Below are positions 32,034-39,399 of a DNA stretch of 43,468 nucleotides, piece after piece. Numbering within the stretch: position 1 is the stretch's first letter; every line of letters starts with the position of its first letter. A model generated the notes under the pieces. It ran no database searches. It was not told where the DNA came from and was given only the letters and a program-made list of their open reading frames with translations. The stretch comes from Thermoplasmata archaeon. GTDB taxonomy: Archaea > Thermoplasmatota > E2 > DHVEG-1. The stretch lies in contig JADBLO010000128.1 of assembly GCA_014894395.1 (NCBI GenBank), forward strand, positions 1 through 43,468, read 5' to 3'. The position numbers and the translations under genes were made by a program.

Positions 32034-32622
32034 TAACAGGTTGCGAAACAGCTTTGCTGTCAAGCTCATCTAATACTTTTTCAATAGCACTATACGTCTG
32101 TTCTATCGATTGACCGGTATTGATAATATACCAGCCCTGCGCTAAATCTAACGCTTTTGCCCGCACCTTCAGAAACGCCTCTGGTGTCTCAAACATCTCT
32201 GTTTCACTTCGCTGCTTAATACGCTCGACCAACTCCTCTGGGGTCGCATCTAAAAAAAACATGTACTTGGAGGTCGGAACCAGTTTTTCAAAAAACCGAT
32301 ACCCGGTTTTTGTCAATCGTCGTGGCAGATAAGCAGTCCCCATCAGATACCGAACCATAATCAACGTATCACAGATCGGTCTCCGATAGTACCATCGCAA
32401 CGAATACATGACGTCCAGTGCATAGAACAACGATGCTTTCAGTCGATTGATTTTCCCTTGGCCTAACAACGCTTTCTTCGCAGTCCGCCCGTAGAAATTA
32501 TCTGATTCCGGATGAGAACGAACAATCACTTTGTCTCCTTTTTTCTCATACCGCTCCTTGATTAACCGGGCGTGCGTATCTTTCCCGACACCATCAAGAC
32601 CGTCAACAATGATAAGCCGCAT
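32020..32622 (-). CDS. tmk: Thymidylate kinase-like protein
   Basis: P-loop kinase of the dTMP kinase family (dTMP to dTDP). It has the Walker A sequence IVDGLDGVGKDT, where the usual Ser/Thr after Lys is Asp-Thr. Also visible are HPESDNFYGR and a FFLDATPEELVERIKQR segment with the lid-region Arg residues. The DRY/DR(Y/H) motif is replaced by MVRY (no Asp), so either nucleotide specificity differs or this is a divergent tmk-like protein. It starts 1 nt after the dolichol-kinase-like stop. The last residues (PVRPVV) are encoded by the tRNA-Val-like fragment. Confidence 0.8.
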   Translation of the reverse strand: MRLIIVDGLDGVGKDTHARLIKERYEKKGDKVIVRSHPESDNFYGRTAKKALLGQGKINRLKASLFYALDVMYSLRWYYRRPICDTLIMVRYLMGTAYLPRRLTKTGYRFFEKLVPTSKYMFFLDATPEELVERIKQRSETEMFETPEAFLKVRAKALDLAQGWYIINTGQSIEQTYSAIEKVLDELDSKAVSQPVRPVV

Positions 32623-32623
32623 G

Positions 32624-33292
32624 TCATCCCACCAGGAAAAACCAATACATCAGCGCGACAACAAACGGCACCGAGAGATTATCAAGACCCAATGGAGTCA
32701 CACCCTCCACGATAGTAGCGACCCCAGCCATACAGAGCAAATAAACCGCAACCCGAGTCGTCACCGGCTCCGCATAAAACAACAGGGCAATAACCAGCAG
32801 CAGAAACGTACACACAAACATTGCAATCGACCCGACGTAGCTTTTTATATCTTTGAAGATGCTATATTTTCGTTTTCCGTATTTGATCCCTATCACCGAC
32901 GCAAGGCCATCGCCATACGACATCGCAAGGATGCCCATCGCAATGATTTCCCGATGATCAAAAAAGGCATAGGCGAGCACGGTCCACGTGATCGCATAGT
33001 ACACCAGCCCTAGCCCATGTCCTGCCTCAGATGTTTTCCCACGCATTGATTTGATTGGCGAGTACGGGCTCATGAGAAACGTAAAGAGAATAAAAGGGCC
33101 CGCAGCGACAAACGCCATGATCTCCCTCGTCTCAAACAACGGAAGGATAAACGCGATATTCCCGGTCATGATATGAAGAAATTTCCTGCTCTGCACCGGG
33201 TATCGTTTTGAAAACACTTTTTCGGTAAATACAATAAGGAGAGCAACGTAAATATAGACTGCAGCAACCCCGACAATATCACTTTGAAACAT
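32624..33292 (-). CDS. Dolichol/phytol kinase-like membrane protein
   Basis: The 222-residue protein has six to seven membrane helices and belongs to the CTP-dependent polyprenol kinase/CDP-diglyceride synthetase-like superfamily. It shows SRKFLHIMTGNIAF, SYGDGLASVIGIKYGKRK and IKSYVGS, then VEGVTPLGLDNLSVP at the C-terminus. Homologues phosphorylate dolichol, phytol or geranylgeraniol. It starts a few nt after UbiA and runs straight into the tmk-like gene. In an archaeon with UbiA next door it could recycle geranylgeraniol for ether lipids or make a lipid carrier; this is inference. Confidence 0.85.
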   Translation of the reverse strand: MFQSDIVGVAAVYIYVALLIVFTEKVFSKRYPVQSRKFLHIMTGNIAFILPLFETREIMAFVAAGPFILFTFLMSPYSPIKSMRGKTSEAGHGLGLVYYAITWTVLAYAFFDHREIIAMGILAMSYGDGLASVIGIKYGKRKYSIFKDIKSYVGSIAMFVCTFLLLVIALLFYAEPVTTRVAVYLLCMAGVATIVEGVTPLGLDNLSVPFVVALMYWFFLVG

Positions 33293-33298
33293 GGTTCT

Positions 33299-34201
33299 TC
33301 ATCCCCCTATAAACGCTCCAACAAGGAAAGCAAGAAGCCCGATGAATATCGCGACAAGCGTATATTTCCGATGAAATTTCATATTCGGTTGTTTCTTGAT
33401 CACCAGTTGAAGAGACGTACTCAGCAGCATCGTATCAGTGATAAAAACAAGGATAAAATACGCTATGTTCTGATAGTACACACCAAAACCTATTAAAAAG
33501 AACGGCATGAAACTCAGAGCGATAGCAAGAAGGTAGAAGACCGCTGCGATACTGTTCGAGGCACGGATGCCGATGTACCGGGGGAACGATTTGACTCCTT
33601 TCGTCAGATCCCCTTCAAAATCCATGACATCCTTCATGATCTCTCTCCCAGCACCAGCAAGAAAAGCAATGAGTGCTACAATGTAGATTGCTGGGTTAAT
33701 TGTCTCGAAAGAAAATGCATTGTTTCCCAGCACCGTTGCTCCTCCAAAAATAAATGGTATCGCCATAATGTAGGCGATGTAAAAGTTACCAACGAGTTTG
33801 ATTTTCTTCATCTTAACATCATACAAGACCGATATTAAGGCGGTAACAAGAGCAATGATAAAACACGTCATGTTCACAAAAAAGGAGCACACAAGACCGA
33901 GCGGGAATAAGATATAAAAAAGGTTTAAGGCTGTTTTTGGGGAGATATCACCCCGGACAAGCGGACGGTCTGTTCTTTTATTGATTCTATCGATCTCCAA
34001 ATCATAGTAATCATTGAGTGCAAAGGTGCTTGCTTCTAAAAAGAGTGCTGTAAAGAATGTAAGAAAAATATTCGTAAGAGGCAGATTCGTGTTATCATAG
34101 AGTGTTTTTTGTGAAATAAGAGAGCCTATTACTATTGCGATGAAAAGCATTATTCCGTGTTCTAGTCGCATGAGTTGCCAGATAGCTTTGAGCTTTTTCA
34201 T
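33299..34201 (-). CDS. UbiA-family prenyltransferase, probably digeranylgeranylglyceryl phosphate synthase
   Basis: The 300-residue protein has nine predicted membrane helices and both Asp-rich prenyl-diphosphate motifs: NDYYDLEIDRINKRTDRPL (residues ~63-81) and MKDVMDFEGD (~residues 188-197). The archaeal DGGGP synthases, which add the second geranylgeranyl chain to GGGP in ether-lipid formation, share this layout and size. It is at the head of the UbiA, dolichol-kinase-like, tmk-like run, with MDR dehydrogenase upstream. Other UbiA substrates (quinone or heme) cannot be excluded from sequence alone. Confidence 0.88.
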   Translation of the reverse strand: MKKLKAIWQLMRLEHGIMLFIAIVIGSLISQKTLYDNTNLPLTNIFLTFFTALFLEASTFALNDYYDLEIDRINKRTDRPLVRGDISPKTALNLFYILFPLGLVCSFFVNMTCFIIALVTALISVLYDVKMKKIKLVGNFYIAYIMAIPFIFGGATVLGNNAFSFETINPAIYIVALIAFLAGAGREIMKDVMDFEGDLTKGVKSFPRYIGIRASNSIAAVFYLLAIALSFMPFFLIGFGVYYQNIAYFILVFITDTMLLSTSLQLVIKKQPNMKFHRKYTLVAIFIGLLAFLVGAFIGG

Positions 34202-34264
34202 CGTAGACGAGAATAAAATGCATAATTATAAACTTTTGATAGGAAAGGGTTCATACTACGGTTT

Positions 34265-35302
34265 CTAAGGTTCAAGAATCACTTTTATGGACTCTTGTGC
34301 TTTTGCTACGAGCTGAAATCCTTTTGCCGCTTCTGAAAGAGGGAGTTTATGCGATATCATGTCGACAACGTTGACTTTTTTTGATTTGATAAGATCAATG
34401 GCACTGTTGATATCTTCTGGGTTTCCTGCATAGGTAGAAACCATCTTTATCTGCTTGTTCCACAAATCAAACAACGGGAACGCTATCTCTATACCAGGCT
34501 CTGTTGGTGCGAAGAAAAGAATGGTACCGCCACTATCAACTGATTTTAAGGCTTGCTTTATAGCTGATGGGGCGCCTGTGCAAAGTATTACAAGGTCCGC
34601 GAGTTTTCCGTCGTTGCGTTTTTTTACTTGCTCGGGTACATCGTCTTTGGCGTGTATGACTGCGTCTGCACCAAACTTTTTTGCTGCTTTCAACCGATAT
34701 TCCTCGACATCGGTTGCCAGGATTTTTCCTGCGTTCCATGCTTTTGCTAATTTTATTTGAAGTAAGCCTGAGATGCCACTGCCAAGTACAAGAACGGTTT
34801 GCCCTGGTTTCATCTCAGCTGTTTTCAACCCTCTTACAACACAGGCCAGCGGCTCGATAAAGACACCTTCATCATAGGACATTTCTTTAGGAAGGACAAA
34901 CACTCCTCGATCAACATTGATTTCTGGGACTCTGAGATATTCTGCAAAGCCACCTGGGTAAAAATTGGTCGAATGCAATGTATGACACAGGGTCTGTTGA
35001 TTATTTAGACAAAACCTGCAGGTGTTACAGGGAACATGATGTGAAACAAAAACCCGATCGCCGATCCTGTATTTCTTCACATTTTTCCCGATTTCAACGA
35101 TATCACCGGTAATTTCATGACCAAGAATCCGAGGCGCTTTCTTAATACGGTACCATTCCATGACGTCGCTGCCGCAGATGCCGCTTGCTTTCACCTTCAC
35201 CAGAAGCTCATTATCACCAATCGATGGGACCAGCATTTCTTCGATGCGAACGTCGTTGTTGTTATAGTACATCGCGACTTTCATCGTTTTCATAGAACTC
35301 AA
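34265..35302 (-). CDS. Zinc-dependent MDR-family dehydrogenase
   Basis: Medium-chain alcohol/polyol/threonine dehydrogenase-type enzyme of ~340 residues. The catalytic zinc site is in GICGSDVMEW and GHEITGDIVE. The structural zinc has four Cys in VPCNTCRFCLNNQQTLC, and the NAD(P)-binding Rossmann motif is VLVLGSGISGLLQIKLAK with acidic DVEEYR after it (NAD preferred). Start codons TTG (35302), ATG (35293) and ATG (35284) are all possible; none has a good ribosome binding site. Sequence is closest by eye to threonine/sorbitol dehydrogenases, but the substrate is not determined. It might be the first gene of the lipid operon that follows. Confidence 0.88.
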   Translation of the reverse strand: MSSMKTMKVAMYYNNNDVRIEEMLVPSIGDNELLVKVKASGICGSDVMEWYRIKKAPRILGHEITGDIVEIGKNVKKYRIGDRVFVSHHVPCNTCRFCLNNQQTLCHTLHSTNFYPGGFAEYLRVPEINVDRGVFVLPKEMSYDEGVFIEPLACVVRGLKTAEMKPGQTVLVLGSGISGLLQIKLAKAWNAGKILATDVEEYRLKAAKKFGADAVIHAKDDVPEQVKKRNDGKLADLVILCTGAPSAIKQALKSVDSGGTILFFAPTEPGIEIAFPLFDLWNKQIKMVSTYAGNPEDINSAIDLIKSKKVNVVDMISHKLPLSEAAKGFQLVAKAQESIKVILEP

Positions 35303-35430
35303 ATCCAGTTATGAGAAAGTGTTTAATAGCTTTTATTGCCTGCATCATTCCCCCGATAAAATTTCGTACTACGCCTCCTTTCTTGTTAAACGAAAAAGGT
35401 AAAAGGGAGTTTTTGTTATTGGAGCACGAT

Positions 35431-35862
35431 ATGTTAATTAAGACAATCAAACTGAAATCGATAGAAGCACGACGCTATGCGGAGCCTGATGATAAACCCA
35501 GACAGATCCGTATCGATCACAATAGCCAGATTTCCCAGGTTATAAACAATGCTGAGAAACACCTGACGATTGAGTTTCAATACACGGCAAGTTACGGGCC
35601 GATAGGGATGATCAAACTGGAAGGGACTATCGTCTGCGAGGATAACGATGCCGAGCAACTTGCGAAAGAATATCTTGATACTCGTAAAATGCCTGATCAA
35701 TTTGCAAGCAACATCCATACCGCAGTCATGCACACGTGTGTTCCTGAAGCAGTTGGTATCGCAAAAGACCTAGGGTTGCCGCCACCGATCCCGCTGCCGC
35801 AAGTACGAATCGGTTCTGATCCGAAGAAAGGGCAGAGCCAAGGCGGCATGGAAGTCGCGTAA
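35431..35862 (+). CDS. SecB-like small protein, uncharacterised
   Basis: The 143-residue protein has the order of elements seen in SecB-type chaperones. An N-terminal strand (IKTIKLKSIEARRYA) is followed by long beta-hairpin strands (HLTIEFQYTASYGPIGMIKLEGTIVCE) and a helix (DAEQLAKEYL). A final helix-turn then leads to VPEAVGIAKDLGLPPPIPLPQVRI, which recalls the SecB end (ARE...GGFPPLxLxP). This is fold-level resemblance noticed by eye, not an established assignment. The start is the ATG at 35431 with TTGGAG ~8 nt upstream; the frame continues upstream to 35311 without support. Followed by pyrH after ~50 nt. Confidence 0.75.
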   Translation: MLIKTIKLKSIEARRYAEPDDKPRQIRIDHNSQISQVINNAEKHLTIEFQYTASYGPIGMIKLEGTIVCEDNDAEQLAKEYLDTRKMPDQFASNIHTAVMHTCVPEAVGIAKDLGLPPPIPLPQVRIGSDPKKGQSQGGMEVA

Positions 35863-35881
35863 TCCTTTTTTCTGTAGTACG

Positions 35882-35889
35882 TTTAAATA
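35882..35889 (+). promoter_or_regulatory. pyrH promoter, leaderless transcript
   Basis: TTTAAATA lies 23 nt upstream of the ATG at 35912 and there is no Shine-Dalgarno between them, as expected for leaderless archaeal mRNA. Confidence 0.5.
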
Positions 35890-35911
35890 AATCGAGAATA
35901 TACTCTCCTTG

Positions 35912-36586
35912 ATGAAAACTGTTGTCGTGTCCATAGGAGGATCGGTTGTTCTCTCTGATGAAGCAGATGCGCTCTTCCTCAAAAAACTGACAGATCTTTT
36001 TAAAAAACTAAGTAAAGAATACAAACTCTTTGTCATCGTCGGTGGAGGGAAAATCGCACGACGATACATACAACTGGGACGGGAACTCGGTTTTGACGAG
36101 GATACCTTGGATTTGATAGGGATAGATGTGACGAGGGTGAACGCACGAATTATCACAAATCTCCTTGGAGTTTCAAATAAAGAGATTCCTCACACGACAG
36201 ACGAGGCGATGAAACTTGATAAGCCGATTGTTGTGATGGGAGGAACAGACCCGAAGCACAGCACTGATCTTGTTGGCGCTGAGCTTGCTGAAAAAACCCA
36301 TGCGGTTCGTTTTGTGAACGCAACCAACGTCGACGGCATCTACGATAAAGACCCAAATAAATACAAGGATGCAAGACAACTCAAAGAAGTTCCCATTGAT
36401 CAGCTGATTACACAATATGGCACCAAATGGGGTGTTGCAGGAAAAAATATCTTTATGGATGAACCTGCGCTGGAGATTATAAAACGAGCTAAACTCGCAA
36501 CCTCTATTGTCAACGGAAAACGACTCGATCAACTCGAAAAAGCACTCTATGGACAATCTTTCAATGGAACGATAATACTGGCGTAA
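35912..36586 (+). CDS. pyrH: Uridylate kinase (archaeal UMP kinase)
   Basis: Amino-acid-kinase-fold enzyme converting UMP to UDP. It shows VVVSIGGSVV (Gly-rich ATP loop), FVIVGGGKIARRYIQLG, DLIGIDVTRVNARIITNLLG, KPIVVMGGTDPKHSTDLVGAELAE and ATNVDGIYDKDPNKYKDAR. At 224 residues it matches the short archaeal type. I use the ATG at 35912 instead of the overlapping TTG at 35909. Its promoter suggests leaderless translation. Convergent with ftsY, whose stop is 2 nt away. Confidence 0.95.
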   Translation: MKTVVVSIGGSVVLSDEADALFLKKLTDLFKKLSKEYKLFVIVGGGKIARRYIQLGRELGFDEDTLDLIGIDVTRVNARIITNLLGVSNKEIPHTTDEAMKLDKPIVVMGGTDPKHSTDLVGAELAEKTHAVRFVNATNVDGIYDKDPNKYKDARQLKEVPIDQLITQYGTKWGVAGKNIFMDEPALEIIKRAKLATSIVNGKRLDQLEKALYGQSFNGTIILA

Positions 36587-36588
36587 AG

Positions 36589-37809
36589 CTATTTCTCAAA
36601 AATATGTTGAACCATCCACTCGGGATTAAACGTGATTTGATCCTCGTATTTCTGACCAATACCAATAAAAAGCAACGGTTTCCCAATCGTATACGCAATG
36701 GAAAGGGAGCTCCCTCCTTTTGCATCAGCATCGACTTTCGTGAGAATTACTCCATCAATACCGACTACTTCGTTGAACCGTTTCGCCTGTTCGACTGCAT
36801 CATTCCCTGATAATGCGTCGCCGACAAAGATGATCATATCTGGTTTTGCAACCCTTTTAATTTTTGCCATTTCATCCATAAGGTTCGAGTTCGTCTGCAT
36901 CCGACCAGCCGTGTCGAGCAGCACCACATCTTTGTGTTTTGCTTTTGCATGCTCTATGGCATCAAAGGCAACCGCAGCGGGATCGGAACCGGGGCCGTGT
37001 TTAATGATTTTCACACCAAGTGTGTCCGCATGAATCGTTAGTTGTTCGATTGCTCCGGCACGGAACGTGTCACCAGCAGCCATCACGCAGGTCTTTCCGA
37101 TCTTATGTAGCAGGAACGCCATCTTGGCGATGGAAAGGGTCTTCCCAGTCCCATTTACCCCGACAAACATGATTACAATCGGTTTTTTCCGCTCGTCGAT
37201 GAACTTGTTAAAATCAAAGTTACTTGCCTTCAACACATGTCCAATCGCGTTCTTTAGTACTGTCTCAACAAGGTCTCCTGCTTTGCCCTTATCGAACGGA
37301 ACTTTCTTGATTTCTTGTTTGACATCTTTCTTAATGGAATCAATCACTGAATATGCGACATCCGCCTCCAGCAGTCCCATTTCTAAGTCCCAGAGAAGTT
37401 CATCGAGTTTACTCTCATCAATCGTCCATGATTGTTTCTTCTCAGTACCCACTGCCTCTTCGATGCTTTTCCGGGTTTGAAGAACACGTTGCAGCTCACT
37501 TTCGATGCTTTCCTCAATCTGCTTATCGATTTGTTTTTCTCGTTCCTTTTTTTCTTCACTGACTGGTTTTTGAATACGCAGTGCTCGTTTCCGCGTACTG
37601 GCTAATCTCTCTTCTTCTTTTACAACAGGAGTTGCTGGTGGTGCTTCTATGGTTTTTACCTGCGAAATTGTCTGGATAGACTGTTTGTGAGGTTCAGGCT
37701 CTGCTTGGCGTCTTTTTTCTAGTTTTTCTTCTTTTTTCAGCTCAGACTCAATCTCAGCTTCAATATTCTTTTCAAAGATTTTCAGTTTCTTTTTTAGAAA
37801 ATCAAACAT
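36589..37809 (-). CDS. ftsY: Signal recognition particle receptor FtsY
   Basis: SRP-receptor GTPase that docks the SRP-ribosome complex at the membrane. A charged N-terminal A-domain of ~110 residues (KKEEKLEKRRQAEPEP..., coiled, membrane-interacting) is followed by a four-helix N domain and the G domain. G motifs are FVGVNGTGKTLSIAKM, DTFRAGAIEQL, LLDTAGRMQTNSNLM, TKVDADAKGG and FIGIGQKYEDQITFNPEWMV. The start is the ATG at 37809 with GAGGA 6 nt upstream; a TTG at 37821 is rejected because it overlaps that site. It follows prefoldin alpha by 22 nt, a common archaeal pair. Confidence 0.97.
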   Translation of the reverse strand: MFDFLKKKLKIFEKNIEAEIESELKKEEKLEKRRQAEPEPHKQSIQTISQVKTIEAPPATPVVKEEERLASTRKRALRIQKPVSEEKKEREKQIDKQIEESIESELQRVLQTRKSIEEAVGTEKKQSWTIDESKLDELLWDLEMGLLEADVAYSVIDSIKKDVKQEIKKVPFDKGKAGDLVETVLKNAIGHVLKASNFDFNKFIDERKKPIVIMFVGVNGTGKTLSIAKMAFLLHKIGKTCVMAAGDTFRAGAIEQLTIHADTLGVKIIKHGPGSDPAAVAFDAIEHAKAKHKDVVLLDTAGRMQTNSNLMDEMAKIKRVAKPDMIIFVGDALSGNDAVEQAKRFNEVVGIDGVILTKVDADAKGGSSLSIAYTIGKPLLFIGIGQKYEDQITFNPEWMVQHIFEK

Positions 37810-37831
37810 TCTCTTCCTCAAAACAATTCTT

Positions 37832-38251
37832 TTATCGTTGTGCTTCTTCCATCATATGCTGCGTTTTGTGCGACAACTCTTCCGCATCAGATTGGATCTT
37901 CTGTCCAAGTGAAAACATCTTTTCCAGGTTTTCTTGGATTCTTTTCATCCGTTCATCCAGTTTTATGACTGCTTCGTCAACGGTTTTTTCTATGACAATT
38001 CCAGCTCCAACACCGATTAACACATTGGATGTGTTTTTCAGAGAGGCGTTCACAAAGGTTCCTGCACCAATAGGGATAAGGAGTTCTGTGTTCTCATCAG
38101 CATCATGGAGTTGCCCGACAGTCATTTTTGCCCGCTGATAGTCTGTAAGAGTAGTCTGCAGGTATTGGAGTTGCATATCAATGGATTCGAGTTGTTGTTT
38201 ATAGTATTCAATTAACGTAAGATTCCGAGTGATTTCTTCTTCTGTTGTCAT
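37832..38251 (-). CDS. pfdA: Prefoldin alpha subunit
   Basis: Subunit of the hexameric archaeal prefoldin chaperone that holds nascent proteins for the thermosome. The 139 residues show an N-terminal coiled coil (LTLIEYYKQQLESIDMQLQYLQTTLTDYQRA) and a central beta-hairpin (NTELLIPIGAGTFVNASLKN, VLIGVGAGIVIEKT). A C-terminal coiled coil follows (DERMKRIQENLEKMFSLGQKIQSDAEEL). The start is the ATG at 38251 with AGGGA upstream. The ribosomal protein LX gene that often precedes pfdA-ftsY in archaea is absent here. Confidence 0.93.
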   Translation of the reverse strand: MTTEEEITRNLTLIEYYKQQLESIDMQLQYLQTTLTDYQRAKMTVGQLHDADENTELLIPIGAGTFVNASLKNTSNVLIGVGAGIVIEKTVDEAVIKLDERMKRIQENLEKMFSLGQKIQSDAEELSHKTQHMMEEAQR

Positions 38252-38372
38252 AATATCCCTTCTATAAATCCAGATGGAAGTGTAACCCTTTATCAAAGAA
38301 GGTGTTATTAATATCTTTCCTGAACCTGGTAAAATCCCTCGGAATGAAAAAAGGGTATCGATGGAAGTAAAT

Positions 38373-38422
38373 TATTTATACAAACGGGATATTTAGAATA
38401 CGAAGGAGAAGGAGAGGAAGGG
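38373..38422 (+). promoter_or_regulatory. Promoter and ribosome binding site of a small ORF
   Basis: TATA-like ATTTATA (38373-38380) precedes a purine-rich leader (38402-38421) with repeated AGGAG/GGAAGGG elements, before the ATG at 38431. Confidence 0.4.
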
Positions 38423-38430
38423 ACATCCCC

Positions 38431-38514
38431 ATGGACCTCAGTAGAGAATTCGTTGAAAAATTTTCAGAAATATTTTTAGAAGATACCATAGCTGACCTTT
38501 TCAATATGAAATAA
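38431..38514 (+). CDS. 27-residue small protein ORF
   Basis: An ATG at 38431 opens a short frame beginning MDLSREFVEKFSEIFLED and ending DLFNMK before TAA. The peptide would be acidic and helical, with FVEKF, IFLED and DLF in heptad-like spacing. It has its own TATA-like element, a purine-rich ribosome binding site and a following T-rich tract. Nothing else occupies this 314-nt space between pfdA and the phosphoesterase. It could be a real small protein or the 5' remnant of a lost gene. I recognise no homologue. Confidence 0.45.
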   Translation: MDLSREFVEKFSEIFLEDTIADLFNMK

Positions 38515-38534
38515 GACAGTCAGTAATCTCTCTC

Positions 38535-38546
38535 TTTTTATTTTTT
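38535..38546 (+). terminator. T-tract after the 27-codon ORF
   Basis: Two T runs (TTTTTATTTTTT) about 20 nt after the TAA of the small ORF, consistent with archaeal termination. Confidence 0.4.
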
Positions 38547-38604
38547 CGTTAAACATATATTTCGTGTGACAATATTTTTAATCAGTGGTTTAATTCCGGA
38601 TTAT

Positions 38605-39234
38605 ATGAAGATTCTTGCCACCGCCGATATCCATGGATCTCAATATCGGTTGAATCTTGTTTTGAAAAATGCTAAAACATATGCACCTGATCTGGTTGTT
38701 ATCTGTGGTGACATCACCCAGTTTGGGCCAGGGGAGATTGCGACCAATTTTCTCAATCAAATACCGGTGGAGACAATTGCAGTTCCAGGGAATATTGATA
38801 CGTTTGATGTGGACCAAGGGATCACCGCAAGCAATGCATTAAATCTTCATATGAAACGCGTGATGATCCATGGTATCTCGTTTGTGGGGGTTGGGCGTGA
38901 ATTACCTTCTTTGCTCTCTGACGTTGATATTACGGACGGTTCGGTGAAGAAACCTTTGAATAAGATACTGGATGACACGACCGTTCTTGTCACCCATGTT
39001 CCTCCATACAAACTACAAGATAAAATCTTTATAGGAAGTCATGGTGGCAGTAAAGAATTACGACACCTTATTGATGCGCGTAAGCCGCGACTCGTGTTAT
39101 GCGGACATATCCATGAAGACCCGGGCGTGTCAAAATCAGGGAACACTACCGTGGTGAATTGCAGTATGGGGAAACGAACCGAAGGAGCACTTATTGAAAT
39201 AACAGACGAAATCAAGGTCTCCATTCTTGATTAA
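38605..39234 (+). CDS. Calcineurin-like metallophosphoesterase
   Basis: The 209-residue phosphoesterase has every metal-binding block: ATADIHG, VVICGDITQFG, VPGNIDTFD, LVTHVPPYK and LCGHIHEDPG. The family hydrolyses phosphomonoesters or diesters, including cyclic nucleotides, and the archaeal YfcE/MJ0936-like members are of this size. The chosen start is the ATG at 38605, since MKILATADIHG is the family start. The frame runs back to 38566. It lies next to tRNA-Gln on the opposite strand. Physiological substrate unknown. Confidence 0.92.
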   Translation: MKILATADIHGSQYRLNLVLKNAKTYAPDLVVICGDITQFGPGEIATNFLNQIPVETIAVPGNIDTFDVDQGITASNALNLHMKRVMIHGISFVGVGRELPSLLSDVDITDGSVKKPLNKILDDTTVLVTHVPPYKLQDKIFIGSHGGSKELRHLIDARKPRLVLCGHIHEDPGVSKSGNTTVVNCSMGKRTEGALIEITDEIKVSILD

Positions 39235-39254
39235 AACTGAGAAAAGAAAGAAAA

Positions 39255-39327
39255 TAGCCCCGAACGGATTCGAACCGCTGTCACGAGAGCCAGAGTCTCG
39301 TATGATTGACCGCTACACTACGGGGCT
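39255..39327 (-). tRNA. tRNA-Gln (anticodon CTG)
   Basis: Complete 73-nt cloverleaf read by hand. The acceptor AGCCCCG pairs with CGGGGCT and the discriminator is A. The D-arm contains GTGTAGCGGTCA. The anticodon stem CGAGA/TCTCG has loop CTCTGGC, giving anticodon CTG. The T-arm is AGCGG-TTCGAAT-CCGTT. No intron and no encoded CCA. Confidence 0.95.
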
Positions 39328-39399
39328 AAATGTATCAACCGTATAGATCATGATTTTCTAGTTGGTTCATATTCAATTATTTTGATAAAAGAAATCGAT

